Shown here: one piece after another, positions 24,001-34,864 of the stretch
Numbering within the stretch: the first letter of the stretch is position 1
Layout of the letters: the number at the start of each line of letters is the position of its first letter
Assembly: GCA_963277665.1 (NCBI GenBank)
Contig: OY728133.1
Coordinates: 385,157,962-385,221,961, forward strand
From: Viscum album
Lineage: Eukaryota; Streptophyta; Magnoliopsida; Santalales; Viscaceae
Reading direction: 5' to 3'
DNA length: 64,000 nt
Made by a program: the position numbers and the translations under genes
The notes under the pieces: generated by a model
The model's input: the letters and a program-made list of their open reading frames with translations, nothing else
Told to the model about the DNA's origin: nothing
Database searches by the model: none

Positions 24001-24724
24001 GACATTCCATGTGGATGCAGTCTGGTTTCATATGACATGAGGTTGTAGGATGGGCAGTTATACAGAACGATTTTTCCAAACCATGAGACAACCATTCTCC
24101 CATCACATATTGTAACCACCTTATTATTTTTTATTCCCTAACCCTATGACCTCCTTGACTTTTTTTCTAAACCTACAAGGAATTCTATTAAACATTTAAG
24201 ATTTAGTTTAATTTAAATTTAAATGAACCATACCTCATCAGACTTTGGGATCTGAAAACCTCCCAACCTTATATCAATTATTCCTCAGGTTGTTCTCCTA
24301 ATAATCAATAATCTTTTGTGTATTATAGATCAGGACACCTGGTATGCATATAAAATTCCCTTTACCAATTTTCCTCTAGAACACAACCATGATACCACAA
24401 TACTCAAACCAAATACATGGTCGTACCATACAAAACATTTTCCTTATGATCCATAAAAAGTATTAGATGCTCCTCAGAGGATGTATCAAACCCCAACTCA
24501 ACATCACCAACATTTTTCACATGAGAAGGATATGGGTGATACTAAAAATGATATGAAACATAATAAAATAATTCCTACTACTAAACTATTGTGGAAGATC
24601 TGACTCATATGATTCTAATATGATACTCCCCAAATCTCAAACAGACCTGCATACATGTGCATTAACAAACCTAGTTTTTGAATCTGATGGTGACCCATAT
24701 TGGAAAAAAATAAAGGAAAATAAT

Positions 24725-24890
24725 GTCAGCCTAATTAGTAATAAATGTGATACATTTATTAACGGATCAATTATTACCCATAATGCTTCATTATTTTATG
24801 GATCCCTAGAAATAAATATTACAAATTTCATTGTAACATCATCCCACTTTCATTTCACAATTGGTAATGGCTGTAAAATAACAATAGGTA
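24725..24890 (-). pseudogene. Integrase core fragment of the minus-strand Ty3 element
   Basis: The minus strand reads LQPLPIVK, stop, KWDDVTMKFVIFISRDP, stop, NEALWVIIDPL. This follows the family block LQPLPIPEWKWE.ITMDFV..LP.....AIWVIVDRLTKSAHF. The plus-strand open frame at 24620-24895 is therefore a shadow of this pseudogene. Confidence 0.65.
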
Positions 24891-25374
24891 ACTGATTCTC
24901 ATCATTCTCCTACTGATAGGTATAACATAGTGTCACAAAACTAGAAACTTCCTTTTTCATTCTCATACACTAGTACTTCCTGTAAAGAGAACGATACATC
25001 TTGGTCAAACCAGGGTGCTCTTCCCACTTTGAGTCATTAAAATCATGCATCAACTCCTATCATATACAAGTAGGCACCAATAGGTATCCACGAACATCAA
25101 TAATCTCACAATAATTAAAAGTATAATCATTTGAGAACTCCTTACCTTCATGGTTTTCCATAGATTCAAGGTACAATGGTTCCTCATACCACCTCTCCTT
25201 AATCTCTCTCAAAATTGTGGGCTAGACTAATAAAATAATTAGGTTCATCCATGACAACTCCCCCCGAACACCTATATGAATATTATTCAAAAATATATAT
25301 ATAAACTTCTGCACTAATGTATACTTTTGATCTTCCTGAGTTTGTGACTTCCAACTAAAATAATAAAAAATATT

Positions 25375-25690
25375 TTATCCCTTTCTTGACATATAATCCA
25401 TCTCAATGTCAAAATATTACCGAAAATCAACCCACATCTACAACTGGAGATCAAAAATTTTGCTGGTAAAAGATATATTTTAGGCTCTTATGATTAGTAT
25501 AAACTATAAACTTTTCACCAATATGATAATGCCACAAAAATTGTAGGGCATAAACCACTATGTCAAAATCAAGATCGTTCATAGGATAATTCTTTTCATG
25601 TGGCATCAACTGTCGTAACCCTTATTCCATGAATCGGTCTCTTGGAATCAACACTTCCCCAAGTCCAATTTTAGATTCCCAAGAAATAGA
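25375..25690 (-). pseudogene. RNase H fragment of the minus-strand Ty3 element
   Basis: From right to left the minus strand gives GLRQLMPHEKNYPMNDLDF, YALQFLWHYHIGEKFIVYTN and HKSLKYIF, then DYMSRKG. The catalytic Asp of the family's TDHKSLKY block is changed to Asn here (TNHKSLKY), and internal stops occur. Confidence 0.72.
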
Positions 25691-26397
25691 GTATACACCT
25701 TACACGATTCAAGATATATCATGGTTAGCACTATGTTTATAATCCCATTAAATTTGTAGAAATAATTCTCACATGCTGCGAACCATTAAAACATCATTAT
25801 CTTCTTAGTCAGGCCCAAGAGTAGCACTTTGAAGAAGGAAATGTTTTTATGAGCCTTATACAATAGCCTTTAACCCAAAAATTATTTCGATATTAGGAAA
25901 ATGTTCATGTGATAATCCTAAGAAACAACTAAATGAACATTATTAGTGTATAATTACAAACTATTTCATAGATTATGCGACCCATGCAATGTACTATATC
26001 AATCCATAAATGTCACTTAGAGAGATTAGTGTATAGCCTATGCTCATTCAGAATTACCACGATAATGTCAAAATATTGAGAATGATCATAATGAGTCTGG
26101 GAAGAAACAATGATTTAATAAATTAATATAAACAAAAAATGATAAAAATATGGGTGAAATATTCATTTCATCAAATGTATAACTATAATAGGATCACTCA
26201 TCAACCTGAAAAAAGTTATATTACACTCATAAAAACCATACCATATTCTAAAATAACTATATAGAATACCATAAGATCTCACCCTTGTCTAATGATATCA
26301 TGAACACAAATTAATATCGGGTAACAGATTTGAGGCCCTTATCTATATAAAAATTTCAGCAACTCATAAAAGTAGATATTGGTTCTTAATCATCATC

Positions 26398-26460
26398 TGA
26401 TCCAACTTTCGGTAGTCAATACACAACTGTAATGGTCCACCACAATTATTAGAAAATTAC
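26398..26460 (-). pseudogene. Reverse transcriptase fragment of the minus-strand Ty3 element
   Basis: The minus strand reads GGPLQLCIDYRKLDQMMIKN. The Ty3/gypsy RT block at this point is of the form GS.R.CIDYR.LN..TIKN. Only this block could be read with confidence; the catalytic DD box was not found. Confidence 0.7.
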
Positions 26461-29100
26461 CTTATTGAACCCCAAGATGAAGTACTTAGATGGATAAACC
26501 CTTGTTATCATACTATTAAAAATGATCATTAAGCTATTAAATCTCTGATGGTTCAATCATATAATGTGGAGTAGAAACCAGTTCATCACTAGGAAACAAC
26601 TCAACTGAAAACATAATGTATCTCCCATGTGGTAGCCATAATAATTATTTAGGAAACACATCCTAAAAATGATCCACTACAAGAGGGAATACATCATTAT
26701 ACACTCCTTAACCACCCAACATAATACTCATGACTTGTGATTTTAACTCTCACATACATGGAAGAAATGGCCATGCACAACCTCTCTGGATTTCATATTC
26801 TCCACAAAAAAATTGGTTCTACCCTTAGGAGGCATGAAGGTCAGTCTAATATATTTAATATAAATATTATCTTGATATAATATCATCCATTAAATTCCAA
26901 TTATAAGTTTGAAACATGAAAATGTAAAAATATTAAAGGTAACCATACTCACCAACCTTTTGGGAATAACCCTTACAAAGACATATGTCATTCGATCACA
27001 CCCCCATCGTCAAGTATTTGATTTGATCTGACATAAGGACAATAATTAAAAACTCTAACCATTTTAGAAACCGCTAATATATATTTAATTCTAAGCTCTT
27101 TTATCCCATAAATAACTAGCATGTGTAGAAGCCATATGAATTGTTACATTGACAGTCGATGGTCCAGCCTCACTATCATTAGATGTAGGCTAACTGCATG
27201 TAGTCGACATGTGTATCTACACTACGATCTTGTATAAGTCCCATATGTTGAACTACCCAACGGATATTGATTCTCTTGTCTACATACTCCTCATCCTCTA
27301 TCCAATATGGTGTGAAATGTATAACTCTAATTCCTAATTGATATGGGGAATCATATCCTCTTACGGTGCACTGCATCATCCATGTTTCTCTACCATATTC
27401 TATTGGAATAGGGTACCTAAAGAGCCACTATATATTCGACATACTTCCAAAATATTTTCATTATATTATAATTCAATGTTATTGACATTACATGTGGCAT
27501 GAGAATGAACAATAATAGTAAAACACTATACTACTTCCCTAATAGGCCAGTCCTCTCCCTTAAACACTCTTCCCACCACCATCTTCGCAGAAGCAACAAT
27601 AATTTAACATCCTTATATCTATGGAAGGACCACTAGATAAAAAAATAAATCTTTGATATCCCATACTGTAATTCTCCATAGGTTACCTTCATAAATGAGA
27701 TCCTGATTAATTACCTCAGCGAACATCTTGAAATTAAAGATATTCACATGAAACATGATCTTTTATATAAGTCTATCCTGAAAACATTTCATAGAAACTG
27801 TCTCATACCTTACCAAAAATGGAAAAAAATATTTATGTATATGAAGAAGATAGAATAATAAAACAATAATATATTCACTGGGGTCAAATGTATAAACTAG
27901 GTAGCTCTCTCCTACCTTGGGGTATCTTGGTAGAAAAACATCAAAGATGTTTCTTGGAAGTTCTTCTATGAAAAATTATATAACTTTCCAACCTAAACCT
28001 AAATAGATTCCTAGTTCTCCAATATCTTCCAAAACATATAACTTACTAAATTAACCTTCTCTTCTATTGGAATCTCTATGTTATCTATAATATTCTGAAT
28101 AGACTCGATACATAACTCTACAACCTCTCATCCACCCACTATGAAAAAATATTAGAGGTTGTTGTAGCTAAAAAATATCATTAGATCAAACACACTAAGA
28201 ATATAAAACAAAGGATATCTATCCCTAAACTACATAAATAGGGAGATATTCTCATAGAAATGCTCTTACACCCAATCACCTAGAACCAATGGTTCTTCAT
28301 GTCCATCTATTGGAGGTGTATTCTCAGTAATGTCCTCCTCTTATCATACTGGAAACCATCATCATGTTGGTTTTTTTCTAGAAAGTTAAATTCACATCTC
28401 AATACACATAACATATTATTTAACAGTTACACATTTTATGGGTCATAATTCGCAATAAAAAAACCATTCTACATTCACTAAACATATGGCCAAATTCCTA
28501 ATACCATCACCAAAACCAACCATCCAAATCATGGGGCCATAGTTAACTGTGGATAAACCAAATTCCATTCATTATAGGCCTTATATTTGATACTATTTTA
28601 ATATATTTAAATCTTTAAATGGATATAAATTCCTTATTAAGAACAATTTGATCCATTTCTTTATCATATTTCCTATTAAAAATTGAAACTTCTATGTTAG
28701 TCACTTTCCTGTGAAATAAGAATGCGACATGATACTATTTTAATTTTTACACAACCAAAACCATGAAATTAATTACCATGTATTCCTAACATGATTCAAT
28801 TCAAATAAATCCAATATTTTCAAAAATTATTCATATATAAAGAAACCTCATTCCATATTAGGCCATGTTCAAAACATAAAAATGTATTAACATCACACAA
28901 TATATGTATCACCCATGGTGAAATAACATCCAAATATAATAAACATATATCAAGAAAAACAATACCACCCTTATAATGTTAGTTTTACTCCGCAAATGGG
29001 TTATCTAATCCCAGGAATGATCTCATTTTTAGGGCCAGACACATCATAATATTTAGTATACCTTTCCAAAAAAATTAATGTTGAATAAGTTAAAACATTC

Positions 29101-29112
29101 TCTAATACCAAT
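29101..29112 (-). other. Degraded Met-tRNA primer-binding site
   Basis: The minus strand reads ATTGGTATTAGA, which is TGGTATCAGA with a C-to-T change. It marks the left edge of the 5' LTR of the minus-strand Ty3 element. Confidence 0.55.
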
Positions 29113-29114
29113 TT

Positions 29115-29880
29115 TTAAGATCATATTATGGGTTACACTAATACCAATGCCTTGGGATGGTAAACTACATGATCTCATGTGTGACTCCCAATACTACAAT
29201 ATTTTCTAAGATGGAGTGATAGAAAAAATGGGTACACTAGGAGAATATACCCTCTTTACTAGAGTAAGAAAATATCATAAATAAAAATAAAAAATAACAA
29301 AGTAATAATAATCAAAAATAAAAAACAACCACACAATATATATTCAACTTGAAAAACTAGGTAATCATCCACAAATCAGGCGAAAAAAATATTTCATGGA
29401 ATAACAGTGTCCTGTGATGCAAGACACCCAAATTAAACACACACTAAAAAATAGTTCCAAACATCATTTTGGTTCCTTCATACATCATACATCAAAAAAT
29501 CTTAACTCAAACATCTATCATAGGTTTATTTACACTATCTTAACTTGAAACCATTAAATTTTCTCAGGTACCAATGGAGACCTAAGTAGGGTGCGAGTAC
29601 AAATCATCAGGACACCACCAATGGTTTCTAATGGAATATCAAGGCAAATAAAGTGTATTCATAAGTAAATTTTTAATAAAATGGACTGAAGAGTAAAAAT
29701 TTTCAAAATCAACAATTTATCATTTAATTTTTTCCCTTTAGTCACTCCATGATATACAAAACCCACAACTCTTTCCCCATCCATACAGGAAATCTAATCA
29801 TATAATAAAAATGTTTTAACATCTATTAAAAAGTAGTTATTCATTAATCATTTCCACTTATTGTACCGAGGTGAAAACCC
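29115..29880 (-). repeat. LTR-like repeat fragment, copy 2 (5' LTR of the minus-strand Ty3 element)
   Basis: It begins next to the degraded primer site and, from 29240, matches 10830-11480. The match fades after about 29880, so this LTR may be truncated there. Confidence 0.5.
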
Positions 29881-30210
29881 CATTTTCCCATATAACATTA
29901 ATAGGGACAAGTGATTGAATCACCATGTCGACACTCTATCCAAGAGTAGTAAACACCATGCGCATCATATCAAGTAGTGGATTTCGAATGTCATGTTGAT
30001 GACACGCCTGTCATGGTGCGTGGAAAAAGAAAAATTCTATATTTTTTCCATTGTATCATGATGTCTGACTAGGGTTTTAGGATTTGATAATGTTAACAAT
30101 CATTCACATTAAAATTAAAATTAACTAATTAACTATTTTTTGTAGTTTTTATTATTTTATTAAAATAAAAAAATAAAATAAAATATTTCATGAATTAAAC
30201 TGAAATGCAA
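29881..30210. other. Unassigned stretch between two old elements
   Basis: This has more GC than its surroundings (CATGTCGACACTC, GACACGCCTGTCATGG), then turns strongly AT-rich from about 30120. No gene or repeat match was seen. Confidence 0.4.
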
Positions 30211-31981
30211 TGTAAGGACCTTGACCCCAGTAGCCTGAAGATGTTTTCCACAATATTAAATTTTCATAATATACATGAAATTAAATACCAAAGGAAAAAA
30301 TATTTTTGTATCTTAAGAAAACAAGATACATACATGAGTAATAAAAAAATAAGGAATTTTTTTGAGAATTATATATTCTCTCTAGATTATATTTTCTAAT
30401 CTGTCATAGTACAAATAATAGAATAATAGGAAAATGAAATAAAATAATGTAGAGATCAGATGCTCAGTAATTGTTATGTATAATGAAATAAATCATGAAT
30501 GAATAAGCATAAAAAATATTTAAAGATAGATAACTGAGAAAAAATTCCTTTTTAATAACTTTATTATCTTGAAAAGATAAGAAACAATAAATATTGTAGT
30601 GTAAATAACTGAAAAACATTCTATTTAATCAATAAACTGGGATCAATATGAAAGAAAAATATTATGATCAAATAAATCTATATAATAAACCACCATATCG
30701 TTAAAATTATCATTGGATATTCAAAATTATTGAATAATAACATGGAATCCAATATCTAATATAATAATGAAGGAATGTATAACACTATACATATAAACTT
30801 TTATGATCTATACCCAAGATAGTTACGTTCAATATCTATCCTTACATCATCTTAAATCCATGGGTATAAACCTGTCTAATTTTGCCAACAGATTTGTCTT
30901 ATGATACATGTCGATGATTCGAGGGGATATATAAATTCTTGGCCCCACCTATTACATACTATGTCATTTACATTACTCATACGAATGAAGATACAAAAAA
31001 AATCTAAACATTCATATTGATAGACTACCATACTAGTTATGAATACATTTCCCAATAAAAAATCACAACCATAAACTTTCTAGAGTAATATAGAGAATGG
31101 TATCAAAATAGAACATCTATAGTCAAAATGATAATAATCCATCCAAATAAAGAATTATGATGATAATAAAAAAAATCCCCAATTTATCATTTGAATAATA
31201 ATGTTTTTATGTCATTAATTAACATTAATAACATTATTATTTCATTAAAATGATTCTTAATGAATATATCAATTTCATTTTGAAATCACTTTTTTATAAA
31301 ACAGAAATTATTTTTAAATTGCATTTCTTTAAAATTAACTATCAATTAAAAATAATATCTATAAAATTATGGAAAAATTATAATTCAAAATATTCTTGTA
31401 AACATGAAAATGAAGCTTCAAAAAAATGATGGAGGGTAATTTTCTACATGTCATACAAGTTAAAAAACATTCCTTTTGCGTTGTAAATGTGTTTGAAGAG
31501 TGCCTCATTTGAAACATGTCAAGAAAAATCATTTCAACCTATTTTGTAAAAACTAAAACATGGGTAAATATTTCATTAATAAATCATTTATGGAAGGTAA
31601 AAAAATTAAAACATTTTTAGAAAACATGGGTTTTGATGAAAAATATCTTCCGACTATAGAGTGAAATAAATATAGAAACATCTTCTCAAACATTTTCAGT
31701 AACAATGAGTGAAAAATGGTACTATTAGTTAAAAATATCATTAATAAACAAATTATAATTAAATAAAATGGGTTTATTAGATAGTGATCAAATAATATCC
31801 TTTAAGTTCAAGAATAAATAATCTTTATTAGAATGAGATTGTGAAATACACCCCTACATTGATCATAAAGTTTAAGTTAGAATTAATCAATGAATATATT
31901 ATGTGCATCAAATATAAATCCACATAAAAATATTTCAAATAAAAAATAATATAATTAATTAATTATATAAAAAATCTTATA
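30211..31981 (-). repeat. 3' LTR (U5 side) of an older minus-strand Tekay-like element, part 1
   Basis: The left end TGTAAGGACCTTGACCCCAG resembles the complement of the Tekay LTR end (TATAAGGCCCCAGCC). From about 30420 to 31981 the sequence is co-linear with about 48300-49838. Landmarks include AATGGGTATAAA, TCGAGGGGATATATAAA, CCACCT, CTAGAGT and AATTAATCAA. The LTR is cut at 31981 by the CACTA element and resumes at 43226. Open frames at 30205-30399 and 31553-31741 fall inside it and are not convincing genes. Confidence 0.7.
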
Positions 31982-32009
31982 CACTAGTGCAGAAATCATT
32001 TTTTACGTC
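31982..32009 (+). repeat. Left terminal inverted repeat of the CACTA element
   Basis: It begins CACTAGTGCAGAAA, then TCATTTTTTACGTC. The right end reads ACGTTTTTTACGTC in the same place on the minus strand. The outermost eight bases, CACTAGTG, are themselves a palindrome. Confidence 0.95.
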
Positions 32010-32016
32010 ACCATAT

Positions 32017-32406
32017 TTTACGTCGGTTATATATAGCCGACGTAAAAATGCGGCGATTAGATTTTTAACGTCGGTTATTTTAATAACTGACATTACAAAT
32101 CGCGCCTGTTGGGTTTTTATGTCGGTTATCTTATAACGGACGTAACAAACCAATGCGTGGGGGGGTTTTTTACGTCGGTTATTTGGTAACCGACGTAAAA
32201 AATCCACTATGCTTTGGTTTTTACGTCGGTTTCCAAATAACCGACGTAAAAAACCCGTAGATATCTCGTTTTTTACGTCGGTTATTTTATAACCAACGTA
32301 AAAAACCAAAGCGCGGGAGCTTTTTTACGTCAGTTTTAAGATAACCGACATTATAAAGTTAAAAAATAGTTTATAACATCGGTTATATAATAACCAACGT
32401 TATAAA
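32017..32406. repeat. Left subterminal palindrome array (8 units)
   Basis: Eight imperfect palindromes start at about 32017, 32063, 32115, 32165, 32218, 32270, 32321 and 32371, with a period close to 51 bp. Each has arms like TTTTTACGTCGGTTA and its complement, with a short AT-rich centre and a variable spacer. In En/Spm elements, subterminal repeats are bound by the accessory protein TNPA to bring the ends together. These probably have that role. Arms here mostly lack the TCACG form seen on the right. Confidence 0.92.
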
Positions 32407-32439
32407 ACATTTAAAAAAATTAAAGCCCGTGGACTGTCA

Positions 32440-32595
32440 TTTACGATTTTTCGATTGACAGTCTGCTGGCTCGTCTCTCTCTCGCGCGGTAAACCCTAAT
32501 CGGCTCGTCGATCGACCTGCATTAAACTCATTTTGGCTTCATTGTTTATCTTTTTCACTCCTCTTGGATCTATCATCTCAACTCGCAACATTCAA
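32440..32595 (+). promoter_or_regulatory. Probable first (untranslated) exon of the transposase gene
   Basis: Just inside the palindrome array is a GC-richer patch with CGTCTCTCTCTCGCGCGG and AAACCCTAATCGG, a style common in plant 5' leaders. It ends CATTCAA followed by GTAAGCC, a good splice donor at 32596. An acceptor (TTATAG) at 34857-34858 lies six bases before the first ATG of the transposase frame. No clear TATA box was seen. The exon assignment is inference. Confidence 0.45.
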
Positions 32596-34858
32596 GTAAG
32601 CCTTTCACAAATTTATTTCGTTCGTTTTTGATTCTATTCTTGATGTGCTTTTCGTTCGTTTTTGAATCTCGTGGAATTTTTTGTTATTGCAAATGGTTAT
32701 TATGTCCATTCAACTCGCAACATTCAACTCGAAACATTCAAGCAGGTGTATTTTGAATCTCGTGGAATTTTTTTGTTATTGCAAGATTGGTAGTACTTAT
32801 TTTCTTAAAATCATATTTTCAATATGATTGTCCAGAAAATGATTTTCATGAATGAAATTGGACCAGGTACAATTGGTAATACCTATCCTTAAAATTTCAT
32901 TCAACATTCTTACATCATAATATTTTTTCAAAATATTATGATTTTTAGAACTCCTAGACCAGAAAACCATCATCTGTTTTCATCTGCATTCATAAAAATA
33001 TCAATTCATACCTATTACAATCAAATATTTCATTCTGGACTCATGGTGAGTCTGATAATACATTTCTTCTTTCAGTCATCTCCTAAAAATGATGGACCTT
33101 TTCATGCAAAGTGTATCTGATTTCTTGAATACGATGGTATGTCCGATTTTCAACATAACCAAGTGAGGTGATTTCTTTTATTATTAATAATTCATAAAAA
33201 AATTATAATACCTAAATATTATTATCATCCTTTTCAGATTTTTCATTATAAAAAAGGTAAATGGTACTTTCTTTTCATTCTCAAGTTAAATTATATTTTT
33301 TATAAAGGTCTTTTCTATCTAGGTAGAAATAATTTAACGATAATTAGATTGAATTAGGTATATTATCTTATCTTACTATCCAAACACATTTTTATGTATT
33401 AATAATTATTATGTTTTGTAAAAACAATTATGACCCCCATTTCATTTTTGTTAGTTAATTGATCTACAAAATTGTTATAAATGATTTGATGATCATAATT
33501 CACCCATATATATGGTTAGTAAGTATGTGACATTTAGGTCCATAATATCTTTCTAATGCATTCGACAATGCATTATATATCATAGATCATATGGGATACA
33601 GATGGTTATACCATGTCCAATGTGTTATGAGATGTGTCTCGTAATAAATATTATAATAAATTATAGGAAAGGTGATTAACATATCCCAATATGAGGTGAA
33701 TGAAACTATGTTTTCCCTTGACATATGTTATGACTTATAAGATTATGTTTGTGCCACACTCTTATGTTATTCCACATAACAATGTTGTGATCTTGTGAAT
33801 AAGGTTTTTTAAATCATGTTCCCACTATCATATAAATCATGTCTTATGTTATGCTAAAATTGTTATACTTGGACTCAGGTTTTATGATCTATGATTATAT
33901 AGAACTGTTTCACTTATCTTTTTGATCATGTGCTTTGTGTATACCCCCATGGATATCTTTTTATGAGATTAGATATTATATTTATATATATCATGTTTAC
34001 TCATAATGAGTATCATAAATCAAAACTTTTATTATTTTCATTCCCTAAGTTATAAAAATAAGTATTATGTAGGATGATTCAAAAATTTAATCTATGAGAT
34101 GAGTTGTTTTATGTGTGAAACCCAGGCCAAACACATATGTATTTTTTTATTGGTATTATATATATATAGTTCGACATATACTTTTTTTTACATTACCATG
34201 ATATTAACATTACTTTTTCTAAAGAAATATTAATGTCCTTAGATTATATATCGGATCAAAAGGATATAGTAATTCTAATATATAATCAGAATGATCAGAT
34301 AATATGACAATATTATTAAACATAAAACAAATGGTCTATATTCATATTTCTAACATGACACTTACGATGTATAGCTATTTGGTGTTGGGTACTTATGAAA
34401 ACTACTACTACTTTCAAGATTTTGGCACTTGAAAGTGTTGAGTACTTTAGATCATAATTATTGAACAACAAGCATGGATAACACATGTTATATGCTCCAT
34501 TAGGTATTCCTATATTTTAACATGTTTATTAGTATATTGGCATGAGATTATTATAAATGTGTATCATCTGATCATATTCACTTATTCCAGATAAAAATCA
34601 TTTTGTTTATGTTTTATTGATGTATATTTTATTTGGAGAATCATTAGGCGTCATGGTTTTCTTTGAATCAATGAAATTAAAAACTGTTATATCTAACAAT
34701 TTTTTGTTTTAAAAAAAATATTCAAGCATATTTTTTTAAATACCTATAGATTTGTTTTATATTTTAAATTGTTTTACATTCAAATTATGATTTTTTTCAT
34801 ATAAACTTGTATTTGTATTATCTTAAAAATATATATTTTTTGTTGATATTTGTTATAG
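32596..34858 (+). other. Probable 2.3-kb first intron of the CACTA transposase gene
   Basis: It is bounded by GTAAGCC and TTATAG. It contains no credible gene and is AT-rich. A near-repeat of GAATCTCGTGGAATTTTT occurs at about 32664 and 32755. A perfect-looking hairpin of ATCATAATATTTT and its complement lies near 32918-32945. The small frame 32938-33120 has no recognisable content. Confidence 0.45.
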
Positions 34859-34864
34859 GTAATA

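Larger units (their letters stand above)
24000..29112 (-). mobile_element. Decayed minus-strand Ty3/gypsy gag-pol
   Basis: No long frame survives, but minus-strand fragments come in the right order from right to left. A degraded primer site (29101-29112) comes first. RT follows with LCIDYRKLDQ at about 26398-26427. RNase H reads RQLMPHEKNYPMNDL and ALQFLWHYHIGEKF, then TNHKSLKYIF (25470-25680). DYMSRKG (about 25375-25405) fits the usual DALSRK. The integrase zinc-binding end reads HPGLTKMYR at 24992-25020, and the core reads NEALWVIIDPLINVSHLLLI at 24725-24785. The region 27200-28900 should hold protease and gag, but no knuckle or DSG was recognised. Numerous stops in every frame show this is old. 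The lineage is uncertain; Tekay-like is possible. Confidence 0.72.

Noticed and set aside
23825..24040. 71-residue plus-strand frame with NPYWKKFEITHF
   Set aside because: No family resemblance, and it lies opposite decayed minus-strand transposon sequence.
24620..24895. 91-residue plus-strand frame
   Set aside because: It is antisense to recognisable integrase core fragments on the minus strand.
33400..34340. Possible LTR fragment inside the CACTA intron
   Set aside because: Words such as GAGATGTGTCTCGTAATA resemble parts of LTR A near 59640, but the match is too short and weak to support by eye.
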